Positions 24,310-33,984 of a stretch of DNA of 64,000 bases are shown piece after piece (the stretch's first letter is position 1; each line of letters opens with the position of its first letter). The notes beneath the pieces were generated by a model that had not been told where the DNA came from, did not search any database, and worked only from the letters and a program-made list of their open reading frames with translations. The stretch covers positions 496,001-560,000 of the forward strand of contig CAWAJR010000006.1 of the NCBI GenBank assembly GCA_963782465.1. Reading direction: 5' to 3'. This DNA is from JAODBJ01 sp963782465. GTDB taxonomy: Bacteria > Actinomycetota > Acidimicrobiia > IMCC26256 > PALSA-610. Both the position numbers and the translations under genes were made by a program.

Positions 24310-25206
24310 ATGGCAGTGTCGGGAAACGCCAGCCGGGCAAATGGCCCTCGCGGGACGGCCCGGCCTCCGCTGCCGCTCGGCCGGCGGATCGAGCTTTCGC
24401 ATCGCGGCACGACGTTCGTTCGTGAGGTCGCCGGCCCGAGTGGTGCGCCGACGGTGCTCCTGCTCCACGGCTGGATGGCCAGCGGGGGGTTGAACTGGTT
24501 CCGGGCGTTCGGACCGCTCTCCCGGTACTTCAACGTGATCGCCCCCGACCTGCGCGGCCACGCGCGAGGGCTGCGCTCGCGGCGCGTGTTCCGGCTCGCC
24601 GATTGCGCCGACGACTGCGCGGCCACCATCGAAGCACTCGGGTGCGGCCCGGTGATCGCCGTCGGCTACTCCCTCGGCGGCCCGGTCGCGCAGCTGTTCT
24701 GGCGCCGGCACCGCGACCTGTGCGCGGGGCTCGTCCTGTGCGCGACGTCGACCGGCTTCGTGCCCGTCACGCGCGACCGCATCGTGTTCACGTCGATGAT
24801 GGCCGCCGCCGCCGCCACGACCCGCGTTGGCGCGTTGGCGACGCGGCTACCGGGCGCACCCCGGCTCGGGGTTCTCCCGGCGCGTACACCGGGAAGCCTG
24901 CCCGAGTGGGCGGCGGCCGAGTTCCGCCGTCACGACTGGCGGATGATCCTCGAGGCGGGCCATTCGCTCTCGACGTTCCATTCGGCGCGGTGGATCAACG
25001 AGGTCGACGTTCCCAGCGCGGTCGTGGTCACCACCGCTGATCGCGCCGTCGCGCCGTTCCTCCAGTACAACATGGCGTCGTCGATCCCGAGCGCGTCGAC
25101 ATTCGAGGTCGACGACGGTCATATCGCGTGCATGCGTGACTCATTCGGCGCCGATCTCGTGCCCGCGTGCCTCGACGTCGCGGATCGCTTGGCCTACGCA
25201 CCGTAA
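24310..25206 (+). CDS. Alpha/beta hydrolase
   Basis: The 298-residue protein has the oxyanion HGW motif (about 53-55), a GYSLGG nucleophile elbow with Ser121, a TTADRAV acid (Asp244) and a DDGHIAC His at about 271. The full catalytic triad is therefore present. ATG 24310 follows a GAAGGGAG site. It sits eight bases before a WS/DGAT acyltransferase gene, and such pairs are common in lipid-storage loci of actinobacteria. A lipase or esterase role on wax ester or acylglycerol is an inference. Confidence 0.85.
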   Translation: MAVSGNASRANGPRGTARPPLPLGRRIELSHRGTTFVREVAGPSGAPTVLLLHGWMASGGLNWFRAFGPLSRYFNVIAPDLRGHARGLRSRRVFRLADCADDCAATIEALGCGPVIAVGYSLGGPVAQLFWRRHRDLCAGLVLCATSTGFVPVTRDRIVFTSMMAAAAATTRVGALATRLPGAPRLGVLPARTPGSLPEWAAAEFRRHDWRMILEAGHSLSTFHSARWINEVDVPSAVVVTTADRAVAPFLQYNMASSIPSASTFEVDDGHIACMRDSFGADLVPACLDVADRLAYAP

Positions 25207-25214
25207 GGAGGGCT

Positions 25215-26615
25215 ATGCGCCGGCTGGCCGGCCTCGACACCGCCTTTCTCTACGGCGAGACGCCCGCGTGGCACATGCACGTGTCGGCGCTGCTGATCGC
25301 CGATCCGTCGACCGCGCCGGGCGGGTTCTCGTTCGACCGGGTGCGCGAGATCACCAAGGAACGCCTGCCGCTCCTGCCCCAGTTCCGATGGAAATTGCAG
25401 GAAGTGCCGCTCGGCCTCGACCGGCCCGGCTGGGTCGAAGAACCCGACTTCGACGTCGACCATCACATCCGCCACATCGCGGTGCCCGCACCGGGCGGCC
25501 CGAACGAGTTGGGCGACCTGGTCGGCGACCTCGTGTCGTACAAACTCGACCGCGCCAAGCCGCTCTGGGAAATGTGGATGATCGAAGGTTTGGAGCACGG
25601 CTACGTCGCGGTGCTCACCAAGATCCACCACGCGATCATCGACGGCGTCTCGGGCGCGGGGCTCGCGCAGATCATCCTCGACCTCGAACCGGACCCGCCC
25701 CCCGTCGAGATCACTGCTGTCGAGTCGCTGCACGATCAGCGGGTTCCCGGTGTCGCCGAGATGCTCGCCGTCGCGACCGGTCAAGCGCTGCTGCGGCCGT
25801 GGCGTATCGCGCGCTATTCCGGCCAGCTCATCGCCCAGGGTCTCGCGCTGGCCGGGTTCGCGCGGCGCCAATCCGCGGCGCCACTACCGTTCCAGGCGCC
25901 GCGCGTATCGTTCAACGCCGAACTCACCCCCCACCGTCGCTACGCGACCGCGTCCGTCCCGCTGTCGCGCGTCAAAGCCCTGAAGGACGCGTACGGGGTG
26001 AAGCTCAACGACGTCGTGCTCGCGTTGTGCGCGACGGCCCTGCGCAACTACCTCAGCGGGCGCGGCGAACTCCCCGACCAGCCGCTGATCGCGCAGGTGC
26101 CGGTGTCGGTGCGGTCCGAGGACGACAACGACCCGGGCACCAAAGTTGCCGCGATGTTCGCGTCGCTGGCCACGAACATCGAGGATCCCGTCCTGCGTTT
26201 GGAGGCGATCTACGAGAGCACGCGCAACGCGAAAGAGATGCGCCAGGCGTTGGAAGCCCACAAGATCATGGGGCTCACCGACACCACCCCACCGGGATTG
26301 ATCTCGATCGCGGCGCGTATGTACACCGCAGCGGGCCTCGACGCGCACATCCCGCCGCCGTTCAACCTGATCATCTCGAACGTTCCCGGTCCCCCGTTCC
26401 CGCTCTACATGGCCGGCGCGAAGTTGCTCTCGCTCACTCCGATGGGACCGTTGCTCTACGGCAGCGGTCTGAACATCACCGTGATCAGTTACATCGATCA
26501 GCTCGAATTCGGCTTCCTCGCCTGCAGTGAACTCGTACCCGACGTCTGGTCGATCGCGAACGGCATCGAACTGGCGCTCGAGGAACTGGAGAAGGCTGCG
26601 CCCGACGCGGCCTGA
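25215..26615 (+). CDS. Wax ester synthase / diacylglycerol acyltransferase (WS/DGAT)
   Basis: The 466-residue protein has the WS/DGAT active-site motif HHAIIDG with His138, His139 and Asp143. The earlier PLW motif is PLWEMW, and the C-terminal NVPGP motif is also present. It makes triacylglycerol or wax ester from acyl-CoA and diacylglycerol or fatty alcohol at the membrane/lipid-body interface. ATG 25215 has an AAGGAGGG site six bases upstream. An in-frame extension to 25167 has no role. It follows the alpha/beta hydrolase by eight bases and likely shares its transcript. Confidence 0.92.
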   Translation: MRRLAGLDTAFLYGETPAWHMHVSALLIADPSTAPGGFSFDRVREITKERLPLLPQFRWKLQEVPLGLDRPGWVEEPDFDVDHHIRHIAVPAPGGPNELGDLVGDLVSYKLDRAKPLWEMWMIEGLEHGYVAVLTKIHHAIIDGVSGAGLAQIILDLEPDPPPVEITAVESLHDQRVPGVAEMLAVATGQALLRPWRIARYSGQLIAQGLALAGFARRQSAAPLPFQAPRVSFNAELTPHRRYATASVPLSRVKALKDAYGVKLNDVVLALCATALRNYLSGRGELPDQPLIAQVPVSVRSEDDNDPGTKVAAMFASLATNIEDPVLRLEAIYESTRNAKEMRQALEAHKIMGLTDTTPPGLISIAARMYTAAGLDAHIPPPFNLIISNVPGPPFPLYMAGAKLLSLTPMGPLLYGSGLNITVISYIDQLEFGFLACSELVPDVWSIANGIELALEELEKAAPDAA

Positions 26616-26680
26616 CCGACCCCGGGGCGCGGCGGCGAAGCCGGTACATCCCTCGATGCCCTTCCGGGGTATCAAGAGGT

Positions 26681-27415
26681 ATGCGAACGTCGCGGCCGGT
26701 CCTCACTGTGATGGTGGGTTTCGTCACCTTCGCGACATCGATTGTCGGGCTCGTCGACCATCGGGTACTCGACGATCTCGGGCGGCGCCCGCACGAACTC
26801 GCGCAGGGCCAGTGGTGGAGGCTCTTCACCTCCCTCCTGGTGCACGACAGCTGGCTGGCGCTCGCGTTCAACGCGGTGCTGTTCGTTGTGGTCGCCGTGA
26901 TCGCCGAACGCCGGTTCTCGCGAGCCGAGTGGTTGCTCCTGTACTTCGGCAGCGGTGTGGTCGGCGAACTCGCCGGCGTCGTCTGGCAACCCCACGGGGC
27001 GGGGAACTCCGTCGCCGCACTCGGCCTCGCGGGCGGGCTGGCCGTTTCGGCTTTCGGGCCCGACGACCTCCGGCCGGTCTCACTCGCGTACCCGGCAATC
27101 GTGCTGGCCGTCCTGGTCGGTACCGACATCGGCGGCGGGGCCGGGACGTTCGTCACCGTCGCCGCGTTGGCCGCTCCGGGGCTCGCCGTGCAATACGTGC
27201 AACGGCATCCCGGCCGGCCGATCGTCCCGCTCCTGGGCGGAGCCCTCGTCGTCGAAGGGTTCTTCGCGTGCGCGGTGCAAGACATTCACGGCCCGGCGTT
27301 GCTCTGCGGTGCCGTGGCGGCTTCGGTCAGCCCGCGATATCGCGAATCCGTTCGACGCGCGCTTCGGCGTGGTTTGCGTCGAGGCCTTGGATCTGGAGCA
27401 ACTCGTCGCGAGTAG
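26681..27415 (+). CDS. Rhomboid-like membrane protein
   Basis: The 244-residue protein has about six hydrophobic helices, GQWWRLFTSLLVHDSW (the rhomboid W-R motif) and an N at about 64. GAGNSVAALG gives a candidate nucleophile, Ser110, and a late IHGPALLCG gives a candidate base, His203. The Ser/His dyad is thus plausibly intact, though the GxSG context is changed to GNSV. It could be an intramembrane protease or a rhomboid pseudoprotease. Its last 89 bases run antiparallel to the 3' end of ispG, coding an Arg-rich tail that may be an artefact of the overlap. Confidence 0.7.
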   Translation: MRTSRPVLTVMVGFVTFATSIVGLVDHRVLDDLGRRPHELAQGQWWRLFTSLLVHDSWLALAFNAVLFVVVAVIAERRFSRAEWLLLYFGSGVVGELAGVVWQPHGAGNSVAALGLAGGLAVSAFGPDDLRPVSLAYPAIVLAVLVGTDIGGGAGTFVTVAALAAPGLAVQYVQRHPGRPIVPLLGGALVVEGFFACAVQDIHGPALLCGAVAASVSPRYRESVRRALRRGLRRGLGSGATRRE

Positions 27416-28532
27416 CCGCCGCGATCGCTTCGGCGTTCTCGTCGGCGGCGGCGAGCCGCGCTTCGATGCCTTCGGCGACGATCGCTTCGGCTTCGCGGAC
27501 GAGGGCATCGACCATGTCGGCCTCGGGAACGACGCGCACGACCTTGCCCCGTACGAACAGGTGCCCTTTGCCCCGTCCCGCCGCGATCCCGAGGTCGGCT
27601 TCGCGTGCCTCGCCGGGGCCGTTCACGACACAGCCCATGACCGCGACCTGCAACGGGATCTTGCGTGCTTCGAGCGCAGCCTGCGCCTCGGATGCCACCC
27701 GGATCACATCGACCTCGGCGCGCCCGCAACTCGGGCATGCGATGAGGTCGAGGCCTTTGCGTTCGCGGAGGCCCATCGACTCGAGCAGCACCCGGCCCGC
27801 CTTCGCTTCCTCGACGGGGTCGGCGGTGAGCGAGTAGCGGATCGTGTCGCCGATCCCCTCGGCCAGCAACGTGGCGATGCCCGCGGTCGATTTGATGAGG
27901 CCTTGGGGCGGCGGACCGGCTTCGGTCACACCGAGGTGCAGCGGGTGATCCGTGGTCTCGGACAGGAGGCGGTAGCTGTCGATCATCAACCCGACGTTCG
28001 ATGCCTTCACCGAGATCTTCACGTCGTCGAAGCCGACTTCTTCGAACAGCGCCAGTTCGTGCATCGCCGACGCGACCAGCGCTTCGGGCGTGATGCCGCC
28101 GTGCCGCGCGGCCATGTCGGGGTCGAGTGACCCGGCGTTGACCCCGATCCGGATCGGCACCTGCCGGTCGAGCGCCTCGGCGGCGACGGCCTTGATGTGT
28201 TGCGGGTTGCGGATGTTGCCGGGGTTGAGGCGCAGGCCGTGCACGCCCGCTTCGAGTGCGCCGAGCGCGAGCCGGTACTGGAAATGGATGTCGGCGATGA
28301 TCGGTACCGGGGAACGGGGCACGATGTGCGCGAGCCCCTCGGCGGCATCTTCCTCGTTGCAGGTGCAGCGCACGATGTCGGCGCCGGCCGCGGCGAGCGC
28401 GTAGATCTCCGCGAGCGTCGCTTCGTGATCGGCGGTCTTGGTCGTGGTCATCGACTGCACGCTGACACGCGCGTCGCCGCCGACCGCGACCTTGCCCACC
28501 ATCAACTGTCGCGTCGCCCGGCGTTGCACCAT
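27327..28532 (-). CDS. ispG: 4-hydroxy-3-methylbut-2-enyl diphosphate synthase (IspG/GcpE)
   Basis: The 401-residue protein has the TIM-barrel N domain (VQSMTTTKT, ADIHFQ, RLNPGNI) and the C-terminal 4Fe-4S ligands CPSCGR (Cys266, Cys269) and GCVVNGPGEA (Cys301, Glu308). It reduces MEcPP to HMBPP in the MEP isoprenoid pathway. It is 25 bases downstream of rseP and two genes after dxr, so two MEP-pathway steps share this operon. The length is normal for bacterial IspG. Confidence 0.97.
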   Translation of the reverse strand: MVQRRATRQLMVGKVAVGGDARVSVQSMTTTKTADHEATLAEIYALAAAGADIVRCTCNEEDAAEGLAHIVPRSPVPIIADIHFQYRLALGALEAGVHGLRLNPGNIRNPQHIKAVAAEALDRQVPIRIGVNAGSLDPDMAARHGGITPEALVASAMHELALFEEVGFDDVKISVKASNVGLMIDSYRLLSETTDHPLHLGVTEAGPPPQGLIKSTAGIATLLAEGIGDTIRYSLTADPVEEAKAGRVLLESMGLRERKGLDLIACPSCGRAEVDVIRVASEAQAALEARKIPLQVAVMGCVVNGPGEAREADLGIAAGRGKGHLFVRGKVVRVVPEADMVDALVREAEAIVAEGIEARLAAADENAEAIAAATRDELLQIQGLDANHAEARVERIRDIAG

Positions 28533-28557
28533 CGCGGCTACCTCGGATACTTCCGGA

Positions 28558-29784
28558 TCAGAACGGGTTCTGGATGGGTTGGCTCAGGTCGAGGAACAGG
28601 CTCGACAGGAAGATGAACCCGAGCACGCCCATCACCACCACCGTCAACGGCAACAACTTCGCCACGTCGACTTGCACCTTGCGGCCCCGCAACGCCGACC
28701 CGATGCGTTCGTACGTCGCGATGGCGATGTGGCCGCCGTCGAACGGGAGCAACGGGACGAGGTTGAAGATCCCGACGAACACGTTGATTGCGATCAGCAA
28801 CCCGAATACCGACACCCATCCGGCAACCACCGCCTCGTTCGCGACCCGCGCGAAACCGACCGGCGAGATGAACCGGTCGTTGTTCGCCGCCGGTGCCTTG
28901 TTGCTACCCGAAACGGTGTGCACGTAACTGGTGATGCCGTGCAGCGAGAAGATCTTGCCGAGCGCGCCCACGGAGTCCTTGCCGACGTTGTAGACGTCGA
29001 TCGGTGCCTTGGCCGCCGCGGCGAGCACCGCGTAGCGCACGTGACGCGTCGTCGGTTCGATACCCGCGAAGCCACGCACCTGACCGTCGGGGGTCTTGGT
29101 CGCGAGCGTCACCGGGATGGTCTGGAAGAGGCCGTTGCGCTCGACGACGAAGGGGACGCTCTGGCCACCTTTGTCCTGCACCAGGTTCGGGATGTCGTTC
29201 CAACTGCGAACGGTGTGCCCGTCGATGGACTGCACCCGATCGCCGGGCCGCAACCCCGCGATCGCCGCGGGCTGGTTCTTCTCGACGACGCTCAGCGTCG
29301 TCGTCGGCTGGATCAGGCTGCCGAACGCGATGACGATGAACATCAGCACGATCGCGATCGCGAAGTGGGTGAGTGACCCGGCCGACGCGACGAGCACCCG
29401 CGCCGGGTACGACTTCGAGCGGTACGTGCGCCCTTCGTCTTCGGGGGCCACGTCTTCGAGGTTGGTCATCCCGACGATCTTGCAATAGCCGCCGAGCGGC
29501 AGCGCCTTGATGCCGTACTCGGTTTCGCCCCGCGTGACCGACCAGATCCGCGGGCCGAACCCGACGAAGAACTCGGTGACCTTCATCCCGGTGCGTTTCG
29601 CGGTCACGAAGTGCCCGAGCTCGTGGAGCATGATCATCACGAAGAACGACATGATCACGACGATGGTCCACAACACGCTCGGCTTGAGCGTGACGAGGCC
29701 GACGACGACGAGGGCCGCAACGCCGGCAGTCGTGATCGCGCGCCGTGGATCGATGCGGGTGTCGACTGCGAGCGGGTCTCTCAC
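28558..29784 (-). CDS. rseP: Site-2 intramembrane zinc metalloprotease (RseP/Rip1 type)
   Basis: The 408-residue protein has HELGH (54-58) in the first core helix, a PDZ domain (PAAIAGLRPGDRVQSIDG) in the middle, and a late NLVPLLPFDGGH that supplies the third zinc ligand Asp. It cleaves membrane-bound anti-sigma factors and other type II proteins, as Rip1 does in mycobacteria. GTG 29784 overlaps the TGA of dxr as GTGA. The dxr-rseP-ispG order matches other actinobacteria. Confidence 0.95.
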   Translation of the reverse strand: MRDPLAVDTRIDPRRAITTAGVAALVVVGLVTLKPSVLWTIVVIMSFFVMIMLHELGHFVTAKRTGMKVTEFFVGFGPRIWSVTRGETEYGIKALPLGGYCKIVGMTNLEDVAPEDEGRTYRSKSYPARVLVASAGSLTHFAIAIVLMFIVIAFGSLIQPTTTLSVVEKNQPAAIAGLRPGDRVQSIDGHTVRSWNDIPNLVQDKGGQSVPFVVERNGLFQTIPVTLATKTPDGQVRGFAGIEPTTRHVRYAVLAAAAKAPIDVYNVGKDSVGALGKIFSLHGITSYVHTVSGSNKAPAANNDRFISPVGFARVANEAVVAGWVSVFGLLIAINVFVGIFNLVPLLPFDGGHIAIATYERIGSALRGRKVQVDVAKLLPLTVVVMGVLGFIFLSSLFLDLSQPIQNPF

Positions 29785-30908
29785 GCGGCGGTCCTCCGTT
29801 CCACCACCGCGCCCGCGCGTTGGCGCGCGACACGGTCTGCTTCGAGAACGTCGGCGACGTCGTCGGCGTTCCCGCTGCCTCCTTGCAGCACTTCCTCGAC
29901 CACCTCCGCGATCGAGGTCCACGACAACCGTCGCGCGAGGAACGCCTCGACCGCCACTTCGTTGGCCCCGCTGAGGATCGCGGGAGCCGTCCCACCGGCC
30001 CGGCCCGCGTCGTAGGCGAGCCGGAGGCAGCGGAAGGTCTCGATGTCGGGCGGCTCGAAGGTGAGATTTCCCACCGACGCCCAGTCGACCGGCCCGTACG
30101 CCTCGTCGAGGCGGTTGGGTGCGCCGAGCGCCAAACCGATCGGCAGGCGCATGTCGGGCATCGACAGCTGCGCGATGGTCGCGCCGTCGCTGAACTCGAC
30201 CATTCCGTGCACCACCGATTGGGGGTGCACCACCACGCCGATCCGGTCGAAGCCCACGCCGAAGAGCTCGTTCGCTTCGATCACCTCGAGGCCCTTGTTC
30301 ATGAGCGTCGACGAATCGATCGTGATCTTCGCGCCCATGTTCCAGGTCGGGTGTTTGAGCGCGTCCTCGACCTGCACGCCGGCAAGTTCGGCGAGGGTGC
30401 GGCCCCGGAACGGGCCACCGCTCGCGGTGAGCACGATCTTGGCGACCTCGCTCGCCCGGCCGCCGCGCAGGCACTGCCAGACGGCCGAATGTTCGCTGTC
30501 GACGGGCACGATCTCGCCGCCGCCACTCGCCCGGGCCTTGGCGACGACCGGGCCGCCGGCGATCAGGCTCTCCTTGTTGGCGAGGGCGAGCCGTTTCCCG
30601 CTGCCGAGCGCGGCGAGCGTGGCCGGCAACCCCGCGAACCCGACGACCGCGTTGAGGACGACATCGGCGTCGGCGAGCTGCGCGAACTCGGTCAGGACAC
30701 CCGGGTCGTCGGCGCAGGTACGAGCCCGGTCGGCGGGGACGTCGAACGCGACGCGTTGGGTTTCGAGCAATGCCGCGTTGGTGCCGGCCGCCAGGGCGAC
30801 GACGCGGTAGTCGTCGCGGTGCCGGGCGATCACGTCGAGCGCCTGGGTGCCGATCGACCCGGTCGAACCGAGGACCACGACCCCGCGCGCCCCGGTATGG
30901 GCGGCCAT
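29781..30908 (-). CDS. dxr: 1-deoxy-D-xylulose 5-phosphate reductoisomerase
   Basis: The 375-residue protein has the NADPH-binding GSTGSIG (14-20), ANKESLI, the substrate/metal motif VDSEHSAVWQ, SGGPFR and the catalytic-loop HPTWNMG. It converts DXP to MEP, the first committed step of the MEP pathway. It overlaps rseP by four bases and follows cdsA by 61 bases in the rpsB-to-ispG operon. Confidence 0.97.
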   Translation of the reverse strand: MAAHTGARGVVVLGSTGSIGTQALDVIARHRDDYRVVALAAGTNAALLETQRVAFDVPADRARTCADDPGVLTEFAQLADADVVLNAVVGFAGLPATLAALGSGKRLALANKESLIAGGPVVAKARASGGGEIVPVDSEHSAVWQCLRGGRASEVAKIVLTASGGPFRGRTLAELAGVQVEDALKHPTWNMGAKITIDSSTLMNKGLEVIEANELFGVGFDRIGVVVHPQSVVHGMVEFSDGATIAQLSMPDMRLPIGLALGAPNRLDEAYGPVDWASVGNLTFEPPDIETFRCLRLAYDAGRAGGTAPAILSGANEVAVEAFLARRLSWTSIAEVVEEVLQGGSGNADDVADVLEADRVARQRAGAVVERRTAA

Positions 30909-30969
30909 CAGGCAAGCCTACGTGCCGGTGCGGCCCCGGCGGCCCCGGGTCGTGCCCGGCCGTGCATCC

Positions 30970-32525
30970 TCACACGATCTTGAAATGCAGCGCGAGGTAG
31001 TAGGCGATCGGAAGGCAGAAGAGCAAGGCGTCGAACCGGTCGAGGACCCCGCCGTGCCCGGGCAGCACATTCCCGAAATCCTTCACTCCCAGGTCGCGTT
31101 TGAGCATCGACTCGGAGAGGTCGCCGATCAGCGCGCCGACGGCGACGAGGGCACCCAGCGCCAGCCCCCGGCCGTGGGTCCAAGGGTGGATCGCCCCGGC
31201 GACCGCCCAGCCGATCACCAACGACGCGACCATCCCCGCGACCGTCCCTTGCACCGACTTGTTGGGCGATATCCGGGGGGCGATCGGCGTCTTCCCGAAC
31301 TGCGAACCGACGAAGAAACCGACCGCATCCGACGCGATCACGCAGATGACGACGCCGAGCAGGAGCCCGGTGCCGTCCTTGTGCGGTTCGAGGAGCAGGC
31401 CGGAGAAGCCTCCCAGACCACCGACGTAGCCGAACGCGAGCATCGTCGTGGCGATGCCGAGCGTCGGCCGCCCCGGCGTGACCTCGAGCAGGAACCACAG
31501 GAACGAGAACACCACCATGATCCCGAACACGACCGGGTAGGCGCCGGCACCGAAGTTGCGCGCCGCCAGGACGAGACCGCCGGAACCGAGCGTCGCGAGC
31601 AGCGTTGCGGGACGGAACCCGCCGCTGCTGGAGACCGTTACAGAACTCGAGCGCGCACGCGCCGACAACGACCGCCGCGAGCAGCGACGTCGCGGCAGTA
31701 CCGAGCTTGAAGCACAGCAACGCGATCGCGGCGAGGATCGCGGCGGTCAACAGCGCGGTCGGCAGGTCGCGCCCGGCAGGGGGATGGGGCTGTTCGGGCG
31801 GGTAGTTGGCGCTACTCGGCCGGCGCCGGGCCGGGCGGGTCGCCGCCCCCGCGGCGGCCGCTGCGCCGCCCGCTGCTGCCCGCGCCCCGGGGCGCCGGCG
31901 GCGCTCGGCGAGTGCTTCGGCAAACGCCGCTTCGTCGTCGGCGGGCGGGTCGGTGAGCGCTTCCAGGCGGGCGGAGCCATCGGAAAGGTCGCCGGTCGCG
32001 AAGTCGGCTTCGGCCCAATCGGCGTTGTCGGATCGGAATCGCGGCTTGGTCGCGCCCAGGCCGGCCCACACGTCGAGGTCGGGGTCGGGTTCGTCCTCGT
32101 CGTCGGCGAAGATTGCGGGCACTGCGCCGGTCGGCGGTTCGGTCCAGTGCGGCAGCGCCGGGATTTCGCCGGTGGGAACTTCGCCGGTCCCCTTCGCGCC
32201 GGCCGCGGCCGGCGCCTCACCGATCTCCGACGCCGACCAGGTCGCACCGCTGGCCGGGAACGCCGGGGGCGCCGGAGGGCGCGGCCGGCGAAGATTCAGG
32301 TTCGGGCGCGAAGACGACCGCCGGTTCACCCGGTGCGGGCGCCGGGTCCCCAGCACCGGCCCGTTCGGGGCGCGGAGCCGCCGCCGGCGGCGCGCCCGCG
32401 TCGACCTCCGGGGTCGGTCGGGCCGCGCCCGACTCCAAAGCGGCCTGCGCCTCCTCGGCGCCGAGGATCCGAACGCCTTCGGAGGGGCTCGGCTTGGGGT
32501 TGTCGTCATCGAGACGATCGCTCAC
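30970..32525 (-). CDS. cdsA: Phosphatidate cytidylyltransferase with long acidic N-terminal region; two frame breaks
   Basis: CdsA makes CDP-diacylglycerol from phosphatidate and CTP at the membrane. The C-terminal catalytic part is clear: hydrophobic helices, ASDAVGFFVGSQFGKTPIAPRISPNKSVQG and the signature GDLSESMLKRDLGVKDFGNVLPGHGGVLDRFD. The N-terminal part begins GTG 32525 with EGVRILGAEEAQAALE and continues through about 250 Pro/Ala/acidic residues, as in other actinobacterial CdsA proteins. Three frames are needed, joined near 32268-32281 and 31611-31625, each with one surplus base. CdsA is required for all phospholipid synthesis, so sequence error is likelier than loss. Confidence 0.85.
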
Positions 32526-32672
32526 GCGGTCCCTTTCGCCGGTTCCCGGCGGCGGCATTCCAGGCTAGACCCCGCCCGGCCCGACCGCCCGATCTGGTCG
32601 GTCACCACCGAACGCGTCGTGCACCCGGTGGCCCTCATCCGTCGAAGTCCGCCCCTCCGACCGGCCGTCTCC

Positions 32673-33227
32673 CTACTCCTCGAGCAGTTCTTTTTCCTTG
32701 TGCGCCAGCATGTTGTCGACCTCGGCGATCGTGTCGTGGGTGAGCTTCTCGAGCTCCTTCTCGATCCGGTCGAGCTCGTCACGCGACAGGTCACCCGCCT
32801 GCTCCTCGCCTTCGAGTTCCTGGCGGACGTGGCGGCGAACGTTGCGGACGGCGACGCGACCCTCCTCGGCCCGAGATTTCACGACCTTCACGAGGTCCTT
32901 ACGCCGTTCCCGAGTGAGCTCGGGAAACGTGAGCCGCACGATCTGGCCGTCGTTGCTGGGGTTCACCCCGAGGTCACTCGATTGGATCGCCTTCTCGATC
33001 GCCTTCAGCGCACCCTTGTCGTAGGGGCTGATGACGAGCACTCGCGGTTCGGGCACCGTGAACCCGGCCAGCTGCTGCAACGGCACTTCGCTGCCGTAGT
33101 AGTCGACCCGGAGCTTGTCGACCAGCGCCGGGGTCGCCCGGCCGGTGCGGATCGACCCGAACTCCTCCTTCAGGTGGCTGACCGCCTTCTGCATCTTGCC
33201 CTGCGCGTCCTCGAGCTTCGGATGCAT
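32673..33227 (-). CDS. frr: Ribosome recycling factor
   Basis: The 184-residue protein has the RRF fold: a helical domain with GSIRTGRATPALVDKL, the central LAGFTVPEPRVLVISPYDK beta domain and long terminal helices including LTRERRKDLVK. It splits post-termination ribosomes with EF-G. Its ATG directly abuts the TAG stop of pyrH (no spacer), so the two are translationally coupled. The C terminus EKELLEE is typical. Confidence 0.98.
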   Translation of the reverse strand: MHPKLEDAQGKMQKAVSHLKEEFGSIRTGRATPALVDKLRVDYYGSEVPLQQLAGFTVPEPRVLVISPYDKGALKAIEKAIQSSDLGVNPSNDGQIVRLTFPELTRERRKDLVKVVKSRAEEGRVAVRNVRRHVRQELEGEEQAGDLSRDELDRIEKELEKLTHDTIAEVDNMLAHKEKELLEE

Positions 33228-33968
33228 CTACCCGCCCTCTCTCGAGCTGACCAGTGTCCCGATCGGTTCGCCGACCAACGCGCGGTGGATGTTGCCCGCC
33301 TCCATCACGTCGAACACGATGATCGGCAGCGCGTTGTCCATGCAAAACGTGATCGCGGTGGAGTCCATCACCTTCAGGCCCCGGTTGATCACCTCGAAGT
33401 GGCTCACCTCTTGCAGCTTCACCGCGGTGGGGTCGAGGCGCGGGTCGGCGCTGTACACCCCGTCGACCCCCGAGTGCGTCCCCTTCAGCACCGCCTCGGC
33501 GCCGATCTCGGCCGCCCGCAACGCGGCGGTCGTGTCGGTCGTGAAGTACGGGTTGCCGGTGCCGGCCGCGAAGATCACCATGCGGCTCTTCTCGAGGTGG
33601 CGGATGGCGCGGAGCGGGATGTACGGCTCTGCGACCTGCGCCATCGAGATCGCCGTCTGCACCCGGGTCGGTTGGCCGAGCGATTCGATCGCGTCCTGCA
33701 ACGCGAGTGCGTTGATCACCGTCGCGAGCATGCCCATGTAGTCGGCCCGCGCGCGATCCATGCCGCGCGTCGCGCCGTGCATGCCCCGGAAGATGTTGCC
33801 GCCGCCGACGACGATCGCGATCTCGACACCGAGTTCGTTGTGCGCTTTCGTGACCTCTTCGGCGATGCGCTGCACCACCGCGGAGTCGATGCCGAACCCG
33901 ATCGTGCGATCGGCGAAGGCCTCACCGGAGAGCTTGAGCACGACTCTCCGGTACTTGCTCGTGGTCAT
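33228..33968 (-). CDS. pyrH: UMP kinase
   Basis: The protein of 246 residues has the amino acid kinase fold: VVLKLSGEAF, VVGGGNIFRG, RGMDRARADYMGM, FAAGTGNPYFTTDT and the VDGVYSADP metal-loop region. It phosphorylates UMP to UDP. ATG 33968 follows an AAGGGGGGG site. An in-frame extension to 34037 has no counterpart in the family. It sits 16 bases after tsf. Confidence 0.98.
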   Translation of the reverse strand: MTTSKYRRVVLKLSGEAFADRTIGFGIDSAVVQRIAEEVTKAHNELGVEIAIVVGGGNIFRGMHGATRGMDRARADYMGMLATVINALALQDAIESLGQPTRVQTAISMAQVAEPYIPLRAIRHLEKSRMVIFAAGTGNPYFTTDTTAALRAAEIGAEAVLKGTHSGVDGVYSADPRLDPTAVKLQEVSHFEVINRGLKVMDSTAITFCMDNALPIIVFDVMEAGNIHRALVGEPIGTLVSSREGG

Positions 33969-33984
33969 CGACCCCCCCTTGCGG

